A DNA stretch of 6,737 nucleotides, from positions 1 through 6,737 of the forward strand of contig JAWXCJ010000059.1 in the NCBI GenBank assembly GCA_034408875.1, written 5' to 3'. Below the pieces are notes generated by a model. It saw only the letters and a program-made list of their open reading frames with translations, was not told the DNA's origin and did no database searches. The position numbers were made by a program, and so were the translations under genes. Source of the DNA: JANNHK01 sp034408875 (GTDB lineage Bacteria > Actinomycetota > Acidimicrobiia > IMCC26256 > PALSA-610). Shown here one piece after another: positions 1-4,950 of the stretch (position 1 is its first letter; each line of letters begins with the position of its first letter).

Positions 1-20
1 CGGCCGCGTCGACGCGGCCG
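1..20. repeat. Perfect 20-bp palindrome at the left window edge
   Basis: Bases 1-20 equal their own reverse complement, centred on GTCGAC. The palindrome lies inside the coding sequence of the sugar-binding protein, where it reads as ordinary codons (GRVDAA), so it may be a chance product of GC-rich coding. It could extend to the left of the window; base 21 is T and its partner is not visible. Confidence 0.7.
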
Positions 21-625
21 TCGAGCAGTGCGGTGTCGACGTCGTCGTAGTGCCAGTCGACGAGGTCGGCCGGGGCCCGGGCTGCGAGCGCGCACAAGGT
101 CGCCACTGCGTGTTCGGCTTCGGGTGTCTCCACGGTGGGGCGGAGGTCGTCGTCGAACAGGCTCCCGCCGAGCCCGACGACCAATTCGAAGAACGTGCCG
201 AACAGTCCCGACTCGCGGCCGGGGAACCCGAACACGATGTCGGACTCGACCAGTTCGGCGAACGAGTCGGGCACCTTGTCGACGCGGTCGGCACGCACCC
301 ACAGCACGCGGACGTCGACGAGACGCGGGAGGCACAGCAACGCGCCGTCGAAGCGGCAGAGTTCGACGGCGCGCGGTGCGAGCGGTACCAGCGCGTTGGC
401 GTCGAACATCTCGTCGAGCGGCCGGAGCAAAGCCGCCTGCGACGGCGCGTACTTCGCATGCGTAGCGAGCACGTCGATGCGCTCGCCCGCCGCCAGCAGC
501 GCCGCGACCTGCCGGTTGAGGGTGGGATGGTCGGCGTGGACGACGACCTCGACCTCGCCGGGCGCGAACACGTCGTAGAGGTGGTCGTACATCGGCCCGC
601 CCACGAGGGCGACACGCAACGTCAT
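1..625 (-). CDS. ABC-type sugar-binding protein (family 1 solute-binding protein), 3' end cut off by the window edge
   Basis: This partial gene gives 208 codons with no stop before the window edge. The translation resembles the N-terminal lobe of family 1 (carbohydrate-type) extracellular solute-binding proteins. It opens with a beta strand (LRVALVGGP, residues 3-11). A block at about 51-74 (DVLATHAKYAPSQ, then LLRPLDEMF) is typical of such proteins. Hydrophobic strand material follows (about 94-111, FDGALLCLPRLVDVRVLWV), then the 'tolerable linker' KVPDSFAELVES at 117-128, where family members usually have VP.TWDEL. Family 1 proteins bind mono- or oligosaccharides and deliver them to an ABC permease. 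The start is fixed by an ATGA overlap with the fucosidase stop, suggesting translational coupling; no Shine-Dalgarno site is visible. There is no signal peptide or lipobox Cys: strand one begins at residue 3. It could therefore act in the cytoplasm or be exported in an unusual way. The family call is fairly firm. The ligand (fucose or a fucoside) is inferred only from the neighbours. Confidence 0.75.
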   Translation of the reverse strand, partial: MTLRVALVGGPMYDHLYDVFAPGEVEVVVHADHPTLNRQVAALLAAGERIDVLATHAKYAPSQAALLRPLDEMFDANALVPLAPRAVELCRFDGALLCLPRLVDVRVLWVRADRVDKVPDSFAELVESDIVFGFPGRESGLFGTFFELVVGLGGSLFDDDLRPTVETPEAEHAVATLCALAARAPADLVDWHYDDVDTALLDGRVDAA

Positions 626-1926
626 GGAGCAACGCGCGCGACCGGCCGCCGCCCTTCGATCACTGCGTCGGCAAGGTCGAAGGTCACTACGGTCGCGTAC
701 TCGTCGAGCGCCGACTCCGGGATCTCGATGATGACTTCGCCGTCGGGATCGTGGGCGATCTGTTCGAGCACCCCCGTGCGGGTCGAGAATGCGAGCGGTG
801 TCCCGGTCCCGAGTATGCGGACATTCTGCACTCGGCGCACCGGCAGCCCGCGCACCGTGATCGACTCGTACGGACGCGCCAACAAGAAGAGGTTGACCGT
901 CGCGCCCTGGCGCGTCGAAGGGCCGTAGAACTGCCACGGTTCGAGGCCGGCGTCGGTCTCGTGGATTGCGTCGTGGTGGCGCGCCATCCACTGGGCGACG
1001 GCTTCGAGGCGTTCGAGTTGCTCGGGCGGCAGCGAGCCGTCGCCGCGCGGACTGATGTTGAGCAGCAGATTGCCGCCGCGGCCAACTGTCTCGCACAGCG
1101 CGTGCACGATCGCACGGGGGCTCTTGTATTCGGTGTCGTCCGGATTCCAACCCCAGCTGTCGTTCATCGTGTAGCACGACTCCCAGCGCTCGCCGGGTGC
1201 CGTCGCGGGCACGAACTGCTCGGGCGTCACGAAGTCGCCTTCACCCGGGAGGCGGTCGTTGATGAGGATGCCGGGCTGGAGATCGCGCGCCAGCTTCGCG
1301 ATGGCCTTTGTGTCCCACCAGTCGGGCGACCGTTCCCACTGGCCGTCGAACCAGAGCACGTCGATGGCGCCGTAGTTGGTGAGCAACTCCGTCAGCTGGC
1401 CGAGTAGGTACGCGCGGAACCGATCGGCTTGCTCCGGTGCCGAGCGCGGCGGCGTCATGCCCGGGAAGTACGGCTTGTGCTCTTCGAGGAACGGTGGGTA
1501 GTCGGGGTGATACCAGTCGGAGAGCGAGTAGTAGAAGCCGATGTGCAGGCCCTCGGTCCGGAACGCGTCGACGAGTTCGCGTACGAGGTCGCGCCCGTAC
1601 GCCGACTTCATGATGTTGTGGTCGCTGCAGCGCGTGTCGAACATCGAGAAGCCGTTGTGGTGGCGCGTCGTGAAGACGACGTAGCGCATCCCTGCGGCCC
1701 GGGCGCGTGCCGCGAGGTCGACCGGATCCCACGCGTCGGGGCAGAAGGTCGCTGCGAGCGCGTGATATTCGTCGGGCGTTACGTTCTGGCAGAAGGGGAG
1801 CGTGAACATCCCGCCCACGAGCGGCCACGACACTTCGAGCCCGCGTTGGCTGGCGTGATCCCAGTGGATGAACATCCCGAAGCGGGCGTCGTCGAACCAG
1901 GTCCTGCTCGTACCGGTTGTGGCCAT
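622..1926 (-). CDS. Alpha-L-fucosidase, glycoside hydrolase family 29, predicted cytoplasmic
   Basis: This 434-residue protein should hydrolyse alpha-L-fucosides to free L-fucose. GH29 signatures appear in order: FGMFIHW at 16-22, TTRHHNGF at 86-93, YYSLSDWYHP at 132-141, VLWFDGQWE at 190-198, ILINDR at 220-225, WESC at 248-251 and GNLLLNISPRGDG at 285-297. By family alignment from memory, Asp194 in WFDGQW is the nucleophile. Glu249 in WESC aligns with human FUCA1 Glu289, one proposed acid/base residue, but the acid/base is debated in this family. The protein holds the catalytic barrel plus a small C-terminal beta domain (about 340-434). No signal peptide is seen, so it probably acts on imported fucosides. 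The frame stays open upstream into the SDR gene, but homology starts just after the ATG at 1926, which overlaps the SDR stop (TGATG). A GGTGA at 1931-1935 may serve as ribosome binding site. The usual HWG is HWD and the usual HHDGF is HHNGF, so it belongs to a divergent branch. Family certain; exact substrate unknown. Confidence 0.92.
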   Translation of the reverse strand: MATTGTSRTWFDDARFGMFIHWDHASQRGLEVSWPLVGGMFTLPFCQNVTPDEYHALAATFCPDAWDPVDLAARARAAGMRYVVFTTRHHNGFSMFDTRCSDHNIMKSAYGRDLVRELVDAFRTEGLHIGFYYSLSDWYHPDYPPFLEEHKPYFPGMTPPRSAPEQADRFRAYLLGQLTELLTNYGAIDVLWFDGQWERSPDWWDTKAIAKLARDLQPGILINDRLPGEGDFVTPEQFVPATAPGERWESCYTMNDSWGWNPDDTEYKSPRAIVHALCETVGRGGNLLLNISPRGDGSLPPEQLERLEAVAQWMARHHDAIHETDAGLEPWQFYGPSTRQGATVNLFLLARPYESITVRGLPVRRVQNVRILGTGTPLAFSTRTGVLEQIAHDPDGEVIIEIPESALDEYATVVTFDLADAVIEGRRPVARVAP

Positions 1927-2645
1927 CACGTCACCAACCGGATGCCGGTGATGCCGCCGTCGAGCAGGAAGTCGGCACCCGTTGTGAACGTCTCGTCGTC
2001 GGCGAGGTAGACGACCGCGGCGGCGACCTCCTCGCACGACACCATGCGGCCGAGCGGTTGGCGGCGACGTAGCGCTTCGAGCGTGGCGTCGGGGTCGGGC
2101 TGCTCCGAGGCCAAGCGCTCCACCCACGGGCTCGACACCGTCCCCGGCGACACGCAGTTGACGCGGATGCCGTACGCGACTTCGTCGGCCGCCATCGACT
2201 TCGTCAGCGCGAGCACCGCGCCCTTCGACGCCGAGTACACCGCCCGCTCGACGAGGCCAACCGACGCGACGACCGAACACGTGTTGACGACTGCGCCCCG
2301 CCCGGCGGCGCGCATCACCGGCAGGACAACCCGGCTCATGTTCGCGACGCCGAACACGTTGACCGCGAACACGCGCTCCCAATCCTCAGGAGTCGCGGTG
2401 ACGGCATCGCCGACCGCACCCACGCCCGCGTTGTTGCACAGCACGTCGATGCGACCGTGCTCTTCCACAATTGCCGTTGTTGTCGCCGCGCACGCCGCGG
2501 GGTCGGAGACGTCGAAACCGTCGAGCAGGTCGAGTCCCACGACCTGCTCGCCTTGCTTGGCGAAACGCTCGGCAATTGCGCTGCCGATTCCGCCCCGCGT
2601 TCCGGTCACCACCACCACCCTCTGACTCATCGGCCGCTGACTCAT
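1926..2645 (-). CDS. SDR-family NAD-dependent oxidoreductase, probable 2-keto-3-deoxy-L-fuconate dehydrogenase
   Basis: This is a classical short-chain dehydrogenase of 239 residues from the chosen start. The cofactor motif TGTRGGIG lies at 14-21 and the NNAG motif at 71-74. The catalytic set is Ser124, Tyr137 and Lys141 (YSASK), with the usual 13-residue Ser-Tyr spacing. VSPG is at 165-168. Asp39, at the end of the second strand, favours NAD(H) over NADP(H). In the Xanthomonas oxidative L-fucose route an SDR oxidises 2-keto-3-deoxy-L-fuconate at C4; other SDRs are L-fucose dehydrogenases. Because a separate aldo/keto reductase here can do the first step, the later step is favoured. That assignment is inference from context. 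It is first in its unit, with the fucosidase start overlapping its stop. The start is uncertain: GTG 2663, ATG 2645 and ATG 2630 are in frame. The last two sit in a 15-bp tandem duplication encoding MSQRP-MSQRV, and both fit SDR N-termini. Confidence 0.88.
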   Translation of the reverse strand: MSQRPMSQRVVVVTGTRGGIGSAIAERFAKQGEQVVGLDLLDGFDVSDPAACAATTTAIVEEHGRIDVLCNNAGVGAVGDAVTATPEDWERVFAVNVFGVANMSRVVLPVMRAAGRGAVVNTCSVVASVGLVERAVYSASKGAVLALTKSMAADEVAYGIRVNCVSPGTVSSPWVERLASEQPDPDATLEALRRRQPLGRMVSCEEVAAAVVYLADDETFTTGADFLLDGGITGIRLVT

Positions 2646-2647
2646 CG
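2622..2647. repeat. Tandem 11-bp direct repeat, period 15 bp, at the SDR start codons
   Basis: CTGACTCATCG occurs at 2622-2632 and again at 2637-2647, separated by GCCG. Read on the minus strand, each copy contains ATGAGTCAG, so the SDR gene has two in-frame ATGs with near-identical contexts (MSQRP then MSQRV). Each copy carries the palindromic core TGACTCA. This could be a simple duplication of the start region, a pair of binding sites for a dimeric regulator beside the divergent promoter, or both. The repeat is directly visible; any function is inference. Confidence 0.85.
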
Positions 2648-2654
2648 ACGCATC

Positions 2655-2694
2655 ATGACGCACCGCCGGACGGCGTGTCTAAGATCCCAACTCA
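2655..2694 (+). promoter_or_regulatory. Candidate promoter of the fuconate dehydratase unit, probably leaderless
   Basis: TAAGAT at 2680-2685 matches the TAnnnT actinobacterial -10 element. ATGACG at 2655-2660 matches TTGACg at its TGAC core, with a long 19-bp spacer. Only 9 nt separate the -10 element from the ATG at 2695, and no Shine-Dalgarno is present (the spacer is cccaactca), so the transcript would begin at or within a few bases of the start codon. An inverted repeat, CGCCG-GA-CGGCG (2664-2675), lies inside the spacer and could be an operator, although short GC-rich inverted repeats arise often by chance in such DNA. GACGCA also repeats at 2647-2652 and 2657-2662, exactly 10 bp apart. 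The same 49-bp gap must drive the divergent SDR unit; CATGAT (2651-2656, minus strand) is a weak -10 candidate for it, 6 nt before the ATG at 2645. Confidence 0.4.
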
Positions 2695-3981
2695 ATGCCC
2701 CGCATCACCTCGGCCCGCACGCTCGACGTGCGCGCGCCGACGTCGCGCACGCTTGCCGGCTCCGACGCGGTGCACCAGGACCCCGACTACTCGGGTGCGT
2801 ACGTGTTCCTCGCCACCGACGGACCCCACGAAGGCGTCGGCATGACGTTCACGATCGGGCGCGGCAACGACCTCTGTTGCGCCGCGATCGACCAGCTCGC
2901 ACCACTCGTGGTCGGGCGCGATCTCGCGGAGCTGGTTGCCGACACCGCGGGCATGTGGCGCCGGCTCACCAACGACGGGCAACTGCGCTGGCTCGGCCCC
3001 GAGAAGGGCGTCATTCATCTGGCGACGGCCGCGCTCGTCAACGCGGTGTGGGATCTGTGGGCGAAGGTCGAAGCCAAACCACTGTGGCGGCTCGTGTGCG
3101 ACCTGAGCCCGGAACAGTTCGTCGACGCGGTCGACTTCCGCTACCTCACCGATGTCCTCGACCGCGATCAGGCGCTCGACCTCCTGCGGGCCCGGGCGCC
3201 GACCCGTGCCGGACGTATCGCCGAACTCGAACGCGACGGCTATCCCGCGTACATCACGTCGGCGGGTTGGTTGGGCTACGACGAGCAGACCGTGCGCGAC
3301 CTGTGCCGCGAAGCGCTGGCCGACGGGTGGCGGTGCTTCAAGACCAAGGTCGGCATCGACGTCGCCGCCGACGTGCGCCGCTGCGAGTTGATGCGCGAAG
3401 AAATCGGCGACGCCGCCCTCATGGCCGACGCCAACCAGGTGTGGGACGTCGACGAAGCCATCGCGTGGATGCGGCACCTCGAACCGTTCGGGCTCCGCTG
3501 GATCGAGGAGCCCACGAGCCCGGACGACGTGCTGGGCCACGCCGCGATTCGCCGGGCGGTTGCGCCGGTCGGTGTCGCGACCGGCGAGCACGCTGCCAAC
3601 CGGGTGATCTTCAAGCAGCTCATGCAGGCGGGGGCAATCGACTACTGCCAGATCGACGCGTGCCGGCTCGGCGGCGTCAACGAAGTGCTCGCCGTGTTGT
3701 TGCTCGCGGCGCGCTTCGGCGTGCCGGTCTGTCCGCATGCCGGCGGTCTCGGGCTGTGCGAGTACGTGCAGCACCTTTCGGCGATCGACTACGTGTGCGT
3801 GAGCGGGAGCCTCGACGACCGCACCGCCGAGTTCGCCGACCACTGCCACGAACACTTCGTGCACCCGGCGACGATCCGCAACGCGCGCTACGTCATGCCG
3901 ACTGCGCCGGGCTACTCCGTCGACATGCACCCGGAGTCGTACGCCGAACTCACCTACCCCGGCGGACGGGTGTGGCAGTGA
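2695..3981 (+). CDS. fucD: L-fuconate dehydratase (enolase superfamily)
   Basis: This 428-residue enzyme should dehydrate L-fuconate to 2-keto-3-deoxy-L-fuconate, the committed step of oxidative fucose catabolism. It has the enolase-superfamily layout: an N-terminal capping region (about 1-130) and a modified TIM barrel. The KxK motif is at 216-218 (FKTKVG), with Lys218 the likely base. Metal ligands are Asp245 (ADAN), Glu271 (WIEEP) and Glu298 (GEH). His348 (CPHAGG) is the partner acid/base. Spacings match Xanthomonas campestris FucD as I recall it (Lys220, Asp248, Glu274, Glu301, His351), apart from one residue between the lysine and the first metal ligand. Clade-typical stretches include ITSAGWLGY (187-195), FKQLMQAGAIDYCQID (306-321) and the C-terminal PGYSVDMHPESY. 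Length is close to family norm and all catalytic residues are present. The ATG at 2695 is chosen because a -10-like element lies 9 nt upstream. The aldo/keto reductase follows with a GTGA overlap. Function is among the surest calls here; it is also the orthologue group of human ENOSF1. Confidence 0.93.
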   Translation: MPRITSARTLDVRAPTSRTLAGSDAVHQDPDYSGAYVFLATDGPHEGVGMTFTIGRGNDLCCAAIDQLAPLVVGRDLAELVADTAGMWRRLTNDGQLRWLGPEKGVIHLATAALVNAVWDLWAKVEAKPLWRLVCDLSPEQFVDAVDFRYLTDVLDRDQALDLLRARAPTRAGRIAELERDGYPAYITSAGWLGYDEQTVRDLCREALADGWRCFKTKVGIDVAADVRRCELMREEIGDAALMADANQVWDVDEAIAWMRHLEPFGLRWIEEPTSPDDVLGHAAIRRAVAPVGVATGEHAANRVIFKQLMQAGAIDYCQIDACRLGGVNEVLAVLLLAARFGVPVCPHAGGLGLCEYVQHLSAIDYVCVSGSLDDRTAEFADHCHEHFVHPATIRNARYVMPTAPGYSVDMHPESYAELTYPGGRVWQ

Positions 3982-4934
3982 CCGCGCCCGACTGGTTGAC
4001 GCGTCGTCGGCTCGGTGCGCGCGGTCCGGCCGTCACCCGGCTCGGGTTGGGTGGCGCACCGCTCGGAAACATGTTCGCCCCGGTGTCCGACGACGATGCG
4101 CGGGCCACGATCGACGCGGCGTGGTCGGCCGGGATCCGCTACTTCGACACGGCGCCGCTCTACGGTCACGGCCTGTCGGAACGCCGATTCGGACAGGCCC
4201 TCGCCGCACATCCGCGCGCCGACTACGTGCTCTCCACCAAGGTCGGGCGCGTGCTGCACCCTCCGGAAGGGGAGCCGCCGCCCACCATCTTCACCGGCGT
4301 GAACGACCTCGTGCCGCACTTCGACTTCACGCGCGACGGTGTGCTCCGCTCGATCGACGACAGCCTCCTCCGCTTGGACACCGACCGCCTCGATATCGTG
4401 CTCGTCCACGATCCCGACGACCACGAAGACGTCGCGCAACGCGAGGCGTTCCCGGCACTGCTGCGCCTCCGCGACGACGGCGTCATCGGTGCGGTCGGGT
4501 GCGGCATGAACCAGGTCCCGATGCTCGAGCGCTTCGTCGCCGACATCGATCTCGACTGCGTGCTCCTCGCGGGTCGTTACTCACTCCTCGACCGGAGCGG
4601 CGCCCCCTTGCTCGCTACGTGTGCCGAGCGCGGGGTCGGTGTCATCCTCGGCGGCGTATTCAACAGCGGGGTGCTCGCCGACCCTGACGCCCACGCGTCG
4701 TACGACTACGCGCCGGCGGAACCAGCAGTCGTCGAGCGCGCGCGTGACCTGCGCAAGCGCGGCGCGGCGCACGGCGTAACCCTGCCCGAAGCGGCGTTGC
4801 AGTTCGCGCTCCGCCATCCGGCTGTGACAACCGTGATCGTCGGTGCCCGCTCGGCCGCCGAAGTGATGCTCGACGCCGGTTTTGCGGCGGCCGTGATTCC
4901 CGACGCCCTCTGGGCCGACCTCGAACGCGCCTGA
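3978..4934 (+). CDS. Aldo/keto reductase, probable L-fucose (D-threo-aldose) 1-dehydrogenase
   Basis: This 318-residue soluble aldo/keto reductase has a single barrel domain. The catalytic tetrad is visible: Asp57 (YFDTAPLYG), Tyr62, Lys88 (STKVGR) and His144 (VLVHDPDD). Cofactor-binding material lies near the C-terminus (TTVIVGARSAAEV, 284-296). The block FTGVNDLVPHFDFTRDGV (105-122) and the VHDPDDHED stretch resemble the D-threo-aldose / L-fucose 1-dehydrogenase group, which oxidises the anomeric carbon of L-fucose to L-fucono-lactone with NAD(P)+. Its role is inferred from this resemblance and from the fuconate dehydratase immediately upstream. The start is GTG at 3978, overlapping the upstream stop as GTGA; another GTG at 3972 is possible. 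The frame is open far upstream, but that part merely lies under the dehydratase and SDR genes. L-galactose, D-arabinose or another aldose with matching stereochemistry remains a possible substrate. The gene ends 16 bp from the converging helicase gene. Confidence 0.87.
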   Translation: MTAPDWLTRRRLGARGPAVTRLGLGGAPLGNMFAPVSDDDARATIDAAWSAGIRYFDTAPLYGHGLSERRFGQALAAHPRADYVLSTKVGRVLHPPEGEPPPTIFTGVNDLVPHFDFTRDGVLRSIDDSLLRLDTDRLDIVLVHDPDDHEDVAQREAFPALLRLRDDGVIGAVGCGMNQVPMLERFVADIDLDCVLLAGRYSLLDRSGAPLLATCAERGVGVILGGVFNSGVLADPDAHASYDYAPAEPAVVERARDLRKRGAAHGVTLPEAALQFALRHPAVTTVIVGARSAAEVMLDAGFAAAVIPDALWADLERA

Positions 4935-4950
4935 ACGAAACGGCGCTGGT

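Noticed and set aside
28..928. Arginine-rich and other open frames on the plus strand opposite the binding protein and fucosidase end
   Set aside because: Low-complexity translations typical of shadow frames. The minus strand carries the recognisable solute-binding and GH29 proteins.
1927..2382. N-terminal extension of the fucosidase to 586 residues
   Set aside because: It overlaps the SDR gene in another frame, is Arg/Gly-rich without homology, and the GH29 domain begins a few residues after the ATG at 1926.
2692..3930. A 412-codon open frame on the minus strand opposite the fuconate dehydratase
   Set aside because: The composition (His, Val, Arg and Glu rich, no fold signature) is typical of an antisense shadow, and the plus strand encodes a full catalytic set.
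2457..3977. Upstream in-frame extension of the aldo/keto reductase that would give an 825-residue fusion
   Set aside because: The extension is arginine-rich and lies under the SDR and dehydratase genes in another frame. Reductase homology starts only after the GTG at 3978.
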